NCBI RefSeq assembly: GCF_002694385.1
Contig: NZ_NZMB01000016.1
Coordinates: 9,275-73,274 of the forward strand
Direction of reading: 5' to 3'
DNA from: Sneathiella sp.
Lineage (GTDB): Bacteria; Pseudomonadota; Alphaproteobacteria; Sneathiellales; Sneathiellaceae
Length of the DNA stretch: 64,000 bases
The position numbers and the translations under genes are program-made. The notes under the pieces are model-generated. The model saw nothing but the letters and a program-made list of their open reading frames with translations, had not been told where the DNA came from and did not search any database. Shown here piece after piece: positions 43,022 to 51,987 of this stretch. Position 1 is the first letter of the stretch. Every line of letters begins with the position of its first letter.

Positions 43022-44374
43022 TCAGCGCGCGGCAATGAATTTCTCCAGCCAGTGAATGTCATAGCGTCCGGCTCGGAAATCCTCGTTATGAACAATTTCC
43101 TGATGCAGGGGCAGAGTGGTCTTGATGCCGCTCACGACAAACTCCTGAAGCGCCCGGTCGAGCCGCATCAGGCATTCCTCGCGGCTGCCCGCATGGATGA
43201 TCAGCTTGGCGATCAGGCTGTCATAATAGGGCGGGATGTTATAGCCGGTGTAAAGACCGCTGTCGATCCGCACACCAAGGCCGCCCGGCACATGAAATTC
43301 AGTAATCGGGCCGGGGCTTGCCGCAAAAGTATGCGGATCTTCCGCCGTGACACGGCATTCGATGGCATGGCCATTGAACTTGATATCCTCCTGCCGGAGA
43401 TCGAGCGGCAGGCCCGCCGCCACATTGATCTGCGCCTGGACAAGGTCAATGCCGGTGATCATCTCGGTGACCGGATGCTCCACCTGCAGGCGGGTGTTCA
43501 TTTCAATAAAATAGAACTCGCCATTCTCAAACAGGAACTCGATAGTGCCGACACCTTCATAACGCATATCGCGGATGGCGTCGGAGACCGTCTTGCCGAT
43601 CCGCGCGCGCAGTTCCTCGGTGATAACAGGTGAGGGGCTTTCCTCCACCGCCTTCTGATGGCGCCGTTGAAGCGAACAGTCGCGCTCGCCCAGATGCACC
43701 ACATTGCCCTTGCCGTCGGCGAGCACCTGAATTTCGATATGGCGCGGACCGCTCAGGTATTTTTCCATATAGACGGCATCATCGCCAAAAGCGAGATTGG
43801 CTTCTGATCGGGCGGAGGAAAAGGCCTCCGACAGTGCCTCACGGTTGAGGGCCACCTTCATGCCACGTCCGCCGCCACCGGCCGACGCCTTGATGATGAC
43901 CGGATAACCGATGCGCGCCGCTTCCTGCTCCGCCTGCTGCAGGGTACGCACTTCCCCCTCCGATCCCGGCACGCAGGGCACGCCGAGCTTGCGCATGGTT
44001 TCCTTCGCCGTGATCTTGTCGCCCATCATGCGGATATGATCGGCGGACGGGCCGATAAACTTGATGCCATGGGCGGTGACGATATCGACGAATTTGGCAT
44101 TTTCCGACAGGAAGCCATAGCCCGGATGGATGGCGTCCGCATTGGTCACTTCCGCCGCCGCGATGATCGAGGGGATATTGAGATAGCTCTGCGCCGAGCT
44201 CGCCGGGCCGATACAGACGCTTTCATCGGCGAGACGCACATGCATGGCATCCGCATCGGCGGAGGAATGGACGGCCACCGTCTTGATGCCCATCTCGCGG
44301 CAGGCGCGATGAATACGGAGCGCGATTTCGCCGCGATTGGCGATCAGGATTTTTTCAAACATCGAACCTGCCAA
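43022..44374 (-). CDS. accC: acetyl-CoA carboxylase, biotin carboxylase subunit
   Basis: [84 protein letters not shown]. Confidence 0.96.
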   Translation of the reverse strand: MAGSMFEKILIANRGEIALRIHRACREMGIKTVAVHSSADADAMHVRLADESVCIGPASSAQSYLNIPSIIAAAEVTNADAIHPGYGFLSENAKFVDIVTAHGIKFIGPSADHIRMMGDKITAKETMRKLGVPCVPGSEGEVRTLQQAEQEAARIGYPVIIKASAGGGGRGMKVALNREALSEAFSSARSEANLAFGDDAVYMEKYLSGPRHIEIQVLADGKGNVVHLGERDCSLQRRHQKAVEESPSPVITEELRARIGKTVSDAIRDMRYEGVGTIEFLFENGEFYFIEMNTRLQVEHPVTEMITGIDLVQAQINVAAGLPLDLRQEDIKFNGHAIECRVTAEDPHTFAASPGPITEFHVPGGLGVRIDSGLYTGYNIPPYYDSLIAKLIIHAGSREECLMRLDRALQEFVVSGIKTTLPLHQEIVHNEDFRAGRYDIHWLEKFIAAR

Positions 44375-44376
44375 CG

Positions 44377-44820
44377 TTACTCAAGAATGACAAGCGGCTG
44401 ACCGAATTCCACCGGCTCTTCATTATCCACCAGCACACGGGCTACCTTACCCGCCTTCGGCGCCGCGATCGGGTTCATGGTTTTCATGGCTTCGACAATC
44501 AGCAGCGTCTGACCCTGGCTGACCACATCACCCGGCCGCACGAATGGGGCCGCGCCCGGCTCCGGCGCCAGATAGATGGTGCCGACCATCGGGGATTTGA
44601 CCGCGCCCGGATGGTCATCAGCCGCCGCCGCAGGGGCTGCTGCCGCTGTCGCCGGATGGGCTACAGGCGCGCCGCCCATAACCACCGGCGCCGCCGACGT
44701 GCCGCGCGACAGCCGGAGGCGATGATCTTCGCTCTCGATCTCGATCTCGCCCAGGCCCGTTTCATTCATGATCTCGGCCAGTTCCCGGATCACCTCTTTG
44801 TCGATGTTCAGTTTTTTCAT
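44377..44820 (-). CDS. accB: acetyl-CoA carboxylase biotin carboxyl carrier protein
   Basis: [21 protein letters not shown]...[21 protein letters not shown] (biotinylation motif EAMKTM). Confidence 0.95.
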   Translation of the reverse strand: MKKLNIDKEVIRELAEIMNETGLGEIEIESEDHRLRLSRGTSAAPVVMGGAPVAHPATAAAAPAAAADDHPGAVKSPMVGTIYLAPEPGAAPFVRPGDVVSQGQTLLIVEAMKTMNPIAAPKAGKVARVLVDNEEPVEFGQPLVILE

Positions 44821-44841
44821 AATGTCCAAGTCTCGGTTACT

Positions 44842-45279
44842 CTAGTCAATCAGTTCGGCAAGCGCCTCAAGGGCCAGAACATAGCCTTTTGCCCCAAATC
44901 CGCAGATAACGCCAGCGGCAACAGCGGATATATAACTATGATGGCGGAATTCTTCACGCGAAAAAATATTTGAAAGATGCACCTCCACCACCGGCAGGCC
45001 CGTTGCCTTGATGGCATCGGCCAGCGCGACGGAGGTATGAGTATAGGCGGCGGCATTGAGAATAATGCCGCCATGCCGCTCGGCCGCGTCCTGAATGGCA
45101 TCCACCAGATCGCCCTCGTTGTTACTCTGGAAGAAGGCAACGTCAAGCCCCAGCGTCTCGCCATGGGCGCGGGTCAGGGTCTCGATATCGGCAAGGGTTG
45201 TATGCCCGTAAATCTCCGGCTCGCGGCGGCCGAGCAGATTGAGGTTTGGCCCGTTGATAATAATGACTGACTTACCCAT
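44842..45279 (-). CDS. aroQ: type II 3-dehydroquinate dehydratase
   Basis: [80 protein letters not shown]. Confidence 0.96.
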   Translation of the reverse strand: MGKSVIIINGPNLNLLGRREPEIYGHTTLADIETLTRAHGETLGLDVAFFQSNNEGDLVDAIQDAAERHGGIILNAAAYTHTSVALADAIKATGLPVVEVHLSNIFSREEFRHHSYISAVAAGVICGFGAKGYVLALEALAELID

Positions 45280-45484
45280 ACCTTAATCCCCCGGAGCATT
45301 CCCCGAAAAGCCCGCAACCGGCCCGCAGCGCACCGCCACCAGCCAAACTGCCCCCTTATACAGAAGTCTTCCCCAAGTTTAAAGCAGTTGTGAAAATTAG
45401 TCGATGCGGGAGATCGAAGCAGTTTTTTTTATAAGTCAATTAATATTTGTTGGCCCAAACTGCAAAATGTCTTTTCAAAAATAG

Positions 45485-46399
45485 TTACTTATTTTCTCGC
45501 AACCATTTCTCGGCGTTTTCAATTGCTAACACCCAGTCTCTATTATTCATTTTTTCCCGAAGATCGAGCATACCTGTTTGCTTTGTCTGCATTCCATAGC
45601 GTCTAGCAACTTCGTACCATTTTACAGCTTCAACCAAATTTTTCTTAACACCTTTACCGCTTTCATACATTTTCCCAAGTCGGTAGGGTGCAAGCATGGA
45701 GTCGGTTTCTTTAGTACAGAGCAAGTATAGATCAAAAGCCTTTTCCAAATTAGATTCTACGCCAATCCCTTTCTCATAGATGTAGCCAAGCCAGTAATTA
45801 CCTTCTTTAGCGCCAGCTGCAATAGCTCTTTCTATTGTCGATTTTGCGAGAATTACATCTTTTTGCGCGTAGTCTCCATTAAGATAAGCAAGACCTAGAA
45901 CCATAATGGAAATCGGAGATCCTTGTTTAGCAGCTAACTTATACCAATGATAACCTTTGGCTCTGTCTTGATGTACTCCCAATCCCATTGAGTAAAGGCT
46001 CGCAATTTTTTCCTGAGCGGCAACATACCCACCTTCCGCAGACTTTTCATACCAATAAGCCGCATCCTGCATACAAGAGTCATTGCCGAAAGAGTTAGTT
46101 GAGTATTTATTCTTACCACAAGTCCATCCATGTTTATCGTAAAAATCCGGATCGTTTAGAACTTGGTAAGTAGCCGATTCAAACAAACGCCCAAGGTAAT
46201 ATTGACCCTCAGGATCACCGCTTTTCGCCAGCTCGCTCAATATGGCATAGGCTTCCCTAAATTGAGATGAATTTAACGTTGTGATACCAGCCTTTAGATC
46301 AGATTTTGATACACTTTCTGACATTGCATGCGATTGCAAAGATAAGGAAACTGCCAATGCCAAGCAAAATATAACCGGGAGAAGAAGAAAGTATCTCAT
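45485..46399 (-). CDS. secreted Sel1-like repeat protein (AT-rich gene)
   Basis: Signal peptide MRYFLLLPVIFCLALAVSLSLQSHA; Sel1 motifs YWYEKSAEGGYVAAQEKIASLYSMGLGVHQDRAKGYHWYKLAAKQGSPISIMVLGLAYLNG, GNYWLGYIYEKGIGVESNLEKAFDLY. Confidence 0.85.
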   Translation of the reverse strand: MRYFLLLPVIFCLALAVSLSLQSHAMSESVSKSDLKAGITTLNSSQFREAYAILSELAKSGDPEGQYYLGRLFESATYQVLNDPDFYDKHGWTCGKNKYSTNSFGNDSCMQDAAYWYEKSAEGGYVAAQEKIASLYSMGLGVHQDRAKGYHWYKLAAKQGSPISIMVLGLAYLNGDYAQKDVILAKSTIERAIAAGAKEGNYWLGYIYEKGIGVESNLEKAFDLYLLCTKETDSMLAPYRLGKMYESGKGVKKNLVEAVKWYEVARRYGMQTKQTGMLDLREKMNNRDWVLAIENAEKWLRENK

Positions 46400-46493
46400 G
46401 TTTATACCACAAACTATGAATGCAAATTATGTTGATTTATACAACCATTCATGATTGTATTTAAATATATATTGTAGTCTGAAGGGGCAAATT

Positions 46494-48194
46494 ATGAGTA
46501 ACTTTGATGATTTCGTGGCTGAAGTAAATAGCACTACCACCGCGAATCCAAGTCTGGCAGCAAATCCATCTGGATTGCAGCAGGTTTTAGGAAATATCGC
46601 AGATAAGTACGGCATCGTAATGATCTCCTCTGTTTATGGGGGTATCTCTTCAGGAATTGGTCAAAATCTCAGCGGAAATTTGGTTTATGATTCGGAAAAC
46701 GGACTAAAATTAAATGCTTCTGGCATAATACCAGGAACAAAAGCAGGCATAGGAGGTTCGTTGAGTGGAGACGGAATTGAATTAGGTTCACAATATAACT
46801 TAGTAAATGTCGGCATTGCGGGTGTCAGCATAAATGAGTCATTTCTCAAACATCAATTAACGATTGAAATTAATGCGGACGCAATTCCAGCCTTAATAAG
46901 TCCGACGGGCGGCACCTCATTAACCTTTGTCGAAGTAAATGACTATTTAGAGGGTGATTTTAGAGAAAAAGTCTTCGATGGGCTAGACAGTAGGAATATT
47001 GTTGAGAACGGCGTAATTACTTCTTCTGACCGCAATTTAATTTATGACGATGCGGTAACAAACTTTAAATCTGCGCTTTCAAGCGGCAAAACCTTTGATT
47101 TGCAAAACTATCTAGCCATCAAAGAGTTTGAATATGGAAACTACTCCAACGGTGCCGCCGTTGTTTACGAGGGCTGGGAAGCGGCCAATGTAACACGTTA
47201 CATTGAAAAAATTCCTAATTCCGGCGGCGATTACCTAATCCGCAGTGAATTAGTAATCGAGGCCACAGGAAAGAGGACTTTCGCATATTCCAGAGTTTCT
47301 GCAGACGGCATTGTGGAAGCCGAAGGTTATTATTCTGGAACTATTGATCCTTATACTGGGCGACTGGTAATTTCTACAGCAAGTGAAAATTGGAATGGTA
47401 AAACATTAAATGAACTAATCGAAGAAGTTAAAGAGAGTGTAATAAAAGATAATCAGTATAATGATCCCCGCTGTTTCGCGGCTGGTACTCAAATCGATAT
47501 GGCGGACGGATCCACCAAGTCTATTGAGACCATAGAAATCGGCGATGAGGTGATGGCCTATGATCCGGAGGCGGAGGCGGAGGCCGGGCGCGGCGGGCTG
47601 TGGCCGGCGCGGGTCACGCGCACCATGGTCAATCAGGTGCCACATCTGCTCGATTTCCATGGCGTCAGGGTTACGCCCGGCCATGCGACGCTCTCGGGTG
47701 ATGGACCGCATGCGGGAAAACATATTCCGCTGATGGATATCCTCACTCAAGATGGCGCGGTTGTGAACCGCGAGGGCGATCTGTTGCGCGCCGCCACCAA
47801 CCTGCCGGTGGGCAGTGAAGGCGATCAATTTGTTGAAGTCGCCTATATCACCTCCAAATCCCAGAAAACATATTTCCGGGGCCGCATGCGCGCCGGCACG
47901 CTGACCCTCGATGCCGAGGGGAAGACCCACCGGGTGCTGGACGCGCTCAAACGCGAAGGATACCGTCTTCTGCCGGATGGCCTGATCGCGAAAGACGGGG
48001 AGACGCCGCATCCGCTGTACTGGTTCGGGGAATTGCCGAAGCCCGCCGATTATGTGCTGGCAAAAAGCGGCCTGACCCTTGCCGAGCTTTACAGCGCCGG
48101 GGAGGAGCAGGAGAGGAACCGGCCGGTCCCCGTCAGCTCGTCCAAAATCGGGGCCGAGCTCGGGGCCATCCATGCGGGCATGTGGGTAAACTGA
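46494..48194 (+). CDS. Hint-domain protein: unknown AT-rich N-terminal region (~aa 1-320) plus GC-rich C-terminal Hint module
   Basis: CFAAGTQIDMADGSTKSIETIEIGDEVMAYDP (Hint Cys1 block) and VTPGHATLSGDGPH (TxxH block); no family recognised in the N-terminal part. Confidence 0.8.
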   Translation: MSNFDDFVAEVNSTTTANPSLAANPSGLQQVLGNIADKYGIVMISSVYGGISSGIGQNLSGNLVYDSENGLKLNASGIIPGTKAGIGGSLSGDGIELGSQYNLVNVGIAGVSINESFLKHQLTIEINADAIPALISPTGGTSLTFVEVNDYLEGDFREKVFDGLDSRNIVENGVITSSDRNLIYDDAVTNFKSALSSGKTFDLQNYLAIKEFEYGNYSNGAAVVYEGWEAANVTRYIEKIPNSGGDYLIRSELVIEATGKRTFAYSRVSADGIVEAEGYYSGTIDPYTGRLVISTASENWNGKTLNELIEEVKESVIKDNQYNDPRCFAAGTQIDMADGSTKSIETIEIGDEVMAYDPEAEAEAGRGGLWPARVTRTMVNQVPHLLDFHGVRVTPGHATLSGDGPHAGKHIPLMDILTQDGAVVNREGDLLRAATNLPVGSEGDQFVEVAYITSKSQKTYFRGRMRAGTLTLDAEGKTHRVLDALKREGYRLLPDGLIAKDGETPHPLYWFGELPKPADYVLAKSGLTLAELYSAGEEQERNRPVPVSSSKIGAELGAIHAGMWVN

Positions 48195-48331
48195 CCATCG
48201 CTGCACGCCTCCTGCACCAACGGCAATCCCCTTTATTGGGCGCGGCGCCATGCCCTCGCGCAATATTGATTTCGCGGATCCGGGGGCTGTTTGTATAGTC
48301 CTGCTTTTGGCGGTCCTCCGGGAAGGCGGGA

Positions 48332-49087
48332 ATGAAAGCGGTTCGTAAAATTAGTCTGATTTTCCTGTGCGCAGTCGTGCTATTCGCCCTGCCACAGATG
48401 CTGTCGGTGGCGGCGGGCATGTCGGAGGAGGGGCAGAGCTGGTCCACCGCACGGCGTGATGCCACGGGTCTGTCGCCTGGGCCCGACAGCCACCGGGACG
48501 CCATCATCCAGGTTTATGGCGCGCGCACCTGGGGCTGGCGCGGGAATTTTGCCGTGCATTGCTGGATCACCCTGAAGGGCGAGGGGGCGGATCATTATGA
48601 TCGCTATGAGATTATCGGCTGGCGGGCGCGGAATGGCGGCAATGCGCTGGTCCATAAACGCGGCAGCCCCGATAATTACTGGTTCGGCAATGAACCGGAG
48701 CTTTATGCCGAAGTGAGGGGCGAGGAGGCAGCGGCGCTGATCCCCCGCATCGAACAGGTGATTGAGGCATATCCGCACAAGACGGAATATCGCGTCTGGC
48801 CCGGCCCCAATTCCAACAGCTTCATCGCCCATATCGGCCGCGCCGTGCCGGAGTTGGAGCTGGATCTGCCGCCGACAGCCATCGGCAAGGATTTCATCAC
48901 CGGCGGTATGCCCGTGGGAAGCGCGGTCAGCGGCCGCGGGATGCAGTTTTCCGTGCTGGGTCTGGGTGGCTTTTCCTTAAGCCCCGTCGAGGGGGTGGAG
49001 CTGCATCTGCTCGGCCTCACCCTCGGGCTTGATATCGACGATCTGGCGCTGAAACTGCCGGGGTTTGGCCGTATCGATCCGTTCTAA
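48332..49087 (+). CDS. DUF3750 domain-containing protein
   Basis: IIQVYGARTWGWRGNFAVHCWITLKGEGADHYDRYEIIGWRARNGGNAL...RVWPGPNSNSFIAHIGRAVPELELDLPPTAIGKDF. Confidence 0.75.
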   Translation: MKAVRKISLIFLCAVVLFALPQMLSVAAGMSEEGQSWSTARRDATGLSPGPDSHRDAIIQVYGARTWGWRGNFAVHCWITLKGEGADHYDRYEIIGWRARNGGNALVHKRGSPDNYWFGNEPELYAEVRGEEAAALIPRIEQVIEAYPHKTEYRVWPGPNSNSFIAHIGRAVPELELDLPPTAIGKDFITGGMPVGSAVSGRGMQFSVLGLGGFSLSPVEGVELHLLGLTLGLDIDDLALKLPGFGRIDPF

Positions 49088-49148
49088 GCGTCTTACTGCC
49101 CCGGAAATGAGCGATTGCCATGGCAAGCCGCCAATGTCTTCGGCGATC

Positions 49149-49946
49149 TCAGCTATCCGATTTATCCGCCGCGTTGCCCGCGGCTTTCGCCTGCGCCCGC
49201 ACCGCATTGATCACGGTTTTCATGTCTTCAAGCGAAATCACGCCGGGAATGAACTGATCGCCAATGATGAAGGCGGGCGTACCGCTGATGCCGAGTTTTC
49301 CGGCAAGCTCATGATTTTTCTCGATAACATTGCGGGTTTTATCGCTCTGCATATCGGTCTGCAACTTTGCCGTATCCAGGCCGGATTCTTCAGCGATCGA
49401 CAGGATCCGTTCTTTCGTGAGGCTGCCGCGGCTCTCCATCAATGCAGTGTGAAACCCTTCGTACTTACCCTGCTCAAGCGATGCAATAGCGGCCTGCGAT
49501 GCCAGAAATGACTCCGCCCCCAGTATGGGAAATTCCTTTAAAACCAAACGGGTATTGCCATCTTCCTGAACCGCCTTCATAAGATCGGGAAAGCTTTTCT
49601 TGCAATAGCCACAGCGATAGTCGAAAAATTCGACGATGGTGACATCTCCCTCCGGATTTCCGGCGATAAAGCTGTAGCCATCATTTTGCAGATCATCGGA
49701 ATATGTGGCGAGAAGGGCCTGCTGCTGCTCCGCGGCGGCCTGCTTCTCGCGCTGGCTGAGGGTGATCAGAGCCTCGCGGAGAACACCCGGATTTTCCATC
49801 AGATAGGCCTTGACCCGGTCGCCAAACGCCGCATCCTCCGTCGCGCCACGCGGCGTAAGAAATCCATAGAGACTGATCCCGATGGCGACAATCGCCACGA
49901 ATAGGGCGAGGAGAGGGAGGGTTTTCGGCTTTCCGGATACAGGCAT
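49149..49946 (-). CDS. DsbA family thiol:disulfide protein
   Basis: VTIVEFFDYRCGYCKKSFPDL (CxxC), GISGTPAFIIGDQFIPGV. Confidence 0.93.
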   Translation of the reverse strand: MPVSGKPKTLPLLALFVAIVAIGISLYGFLTPRGATEDAAFGDRVKAYLMENPGVLREALITLSQREKQAAAEQQQALLATYSDDLQNDGYSFIAGNPEGDVTIVEFFDYRCGYCKKSFPDLMKAVQEDGNTRLVLKEFPILGAESFLASQAAIASLEQGKYEGFHTALMESRGSLTKERILSIAEESGLDTAKLQTDMQSDKTRNVIEKNHELAGKLGISGTPAFIIGDQFIPGVISLEDMKTVINAVRAQAKAAGNAADKSDS

Positions 49947-50043
49947 CGGCGGCTTTCATCATATAGGGACAGGGCACGATTATGCGCTTCACGCCCGTAA
50001 AATCAAATAAACAATGACGTGATCCCAGGGCATATCAGGGCTG

Positions 50044-50061
50044 TACTTGTCAGTACAAGTA
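50044..50061. promoter_or_regulatory. 18-bp inverted repeat between the divergent dsbA-like gene and mscL (candidate operator)
   Basis: TACTTGT-cagt-ACAAGTA perfect 7-bp arms. Confidence 0.35.
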
Positions 50062-50173
50062 AATAATCCCGATTGTCGCGCCGCCGTTCCCTATTTATAG
50101 TATCCGGACGGGCAGCTGGCGCAACAGCCCGCACGTCATACCATATGCGCCTGTTTATCGAAGTGAGGGGTAA

Positions 50174-50596
50174 GTGATGCTTAAGGAATTTAAAGAATTC
50201 GCCATGCGCGGAAACGTACTGGACATGGCCGTTGGTATCATCATCGGTGCCGCATTCGGCACCATTGTCAAATCTCTGGTCGATGACGTCATCATGCCTC
50301 CGATCGGGCTGCTGCTCGGCGGTGTCGATTTCACCGATTTCTTTATCACCCTGTCCGGCGGGGATTATGCCACCCTTGCCGCCGCCAAGGAAGCGGGGGC
50401 CGTCACCTTGAATTATGGCGCCTTCATCAACACGATTATCAGCTTCCTGATTGTCGCCTTCGCGGTGTTTCTGCTGATCAAGCAGATGAACCGGGTCATC
50501 AAGAAGGAAGAGGCCGCCCCCGCAGCACCACCCGCGCCGCCGCGTGAGGAAGTCCTGCTGGAAGAAATTCGCGATATTCTGAAAAACCAGAAATAA
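50174..50596 (+). CDS. mscL: large-conductance mechanosensitive channel
   Basis: [52 protein letters not shown]. Confidence 0.97.
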   Translation: MMLKEFKEFAMRGNVLDMAVGIIIGAAFGTIVKSLVDDVIMPPIGLLLGGVDFTDFFITLSGGDYATLAAAKEAGAVTLNYGAFINTIISFLIVAFAVFLLIKQMNRVIKKEEAAPAAPPAPPREEVLLEEIRDILKNQK

Positions 50597-50625
50597 CGCG
50601 CCCGCCACTATGCTGCCGGTCCGGA

Positions 50626-51987
50626 CTAGTTCCGGGCCGTCTGCTGCTGTTTTGCAATTGTGATAATGTCCTGCGCCCGAAGATAGAGGGGGCTGCCCAC
50701 TTTAAATAAATCCTGCGCCCGTTCCGCATGAAAAATAGCCTTGGCGGCATTCCCTTCCAGCAGATACCGCTCCGCACTGGCATAGGCCAGCATCGCCGTA
50801 TCACCAAGTCGGCTGTAGGCGATGGCAAGCTGATCCCATGTATTGACATTATCCGGATCAAGCGCCTGGCTCGCACTGAGGATATCGAGCGCCTTTTCCG
50901 AATCCTGCGGATTACCGGTCGCATTCAGTACCGTCGCATAAAGGGTCAGGATCAGCGGCTCATCCGGCGCCAGATTTACCGCCGTTTCCAGCGGAGACAA
51001 CGCCGCATTGATATTACCCGTCTCGTATAGGGCCTGCCCCTTCAACTCATGAAAATAGGGATCGGTCGGATATTCCGCAATCAGGCTGTCGATTTCGGCC
51101 AGGGCTTTCTGCATGTCCGGATAGCGGTAATAGGCAATAGCGCGGGCATAGCGCGCCTCGACACTCTTGTCCGTTTCCGGATATTCGCGCAGCGTCCGGG
51201 CGAGGGGGCGGGTAAAGCCGATCAGCTTCGCCTGCATGCGCTTCATGGCGATCACATCTTCAGGGCTGTCCGGCACATCCTGATAAGGGGAGTTCTTCAC
51301 CCGCTGGCTGAGCGCCGCGACACGTTCACTGCTGACCGGATGACTGCGATAGTAGGAGGAGATGGAATTCTGCGGCTGATACTGGCCCTGACCGATGATC
51401 TCCAGAAACTCCATCATGCCGCGTCCGGACTGACCGGTCCGGTCGAGATAGGTGATAGCCGCCTGATCGGCGGAGGATTCCTGCGTCCGGCTATATTGCA
51501 GAAAGGAACGGGTCGCCATATCAGTGGAGCCCATGGCGATGGCCATGCCCGCTTCTCCGCCGCCCGCCGCCATAGCGGCCAGGCCAAGGATCATGCCAAC
51601 GATGTTCTTGATGCTGGCGTTTTTCAGCGCATCCTGGGTGCGCGCCAGATGACCGCCCGCAATGTGTCCCGTTTCATGGGCAATCACGCCTTTCAATTGC
51701 GACGGGGTCTCGACCCGCTCCAGCAGGCCGCGAAACATGAACATCCGCTGGCCACCTGCCACAAAGGCGTTCAAATCATCGCTATTGATGATATATAAAC
51801 GGACATCATCGCCATTCAGCCCGGCCGCGGCGAACAGAGGCCTTGCGTAAGAGCGCAGGGTGTGTTCAATTTCCGCGTCACGGATAAAGGAGGGGCCCGT
51901 CTGTTTGGCAAATGCCCCCTGCAAGGGCACTAACAGGACCAGAAATATGGATAGCGTTGTTACTATGCGTTTGATCAAAAAAAACAT
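50626..51987 (-). CDS. M48 family metalloprotease with C-terminal TPR repeats (BepA/YfgC-like)
   Basis: LKGVIAHETGHIAGGHLARTQD (HExxH), SSADQAAITYLDRTGQSGRGMMEFLE, YYRSHPVSSERVAAL, TPR-like C-terminus. Confidence 0.92.
   Translation of the reverse strand: MFFLIKRIVTTLSIFLVLLVPLQGAFAKQTGPSFIRDAEIEHTLRSYARPLFAAAGLNGDDVRLYIINSDDLNAFVAGGQRMFMFRGLLERVETPSQLKGVIAHETGHIAGGHLARTQDALKNASIKNIVGMILGLAAMAAGGGEAGMAIAMGSTDMATRSFLQYSRTQESSADQAAITYLDRTGQSGRGMMEFLEIIGQGQYQPQNSISSYYRSHPVSSERVAALSQRVKNSPYQDVPDSPEDVIAMKRMQAKLIGFTRPLARTLREYPETDKSVEARYARAIAYYRYPDMQKALAEIDSLIAEYPTDPYFHELKGQALYETGNINAALSPLETAVNLAPDEPLILTLYATVLNATGNPQDSEKALDILSASQALDPDNVNTWDQLAIAYSRLGDTAMLAYASAERYLLEGNAAKAIFHAERAQDLFKVGSPLYLRAQDIITIAKQQQTARN

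Noticed and set aside
47569-47595. Short GAGGCG tandem repeat (EAEAEAGRGG) near the Hint start
   Set aside because: Too short for a functional repeat array; probably simple-sequence slippage within a loop of the Hint domain.
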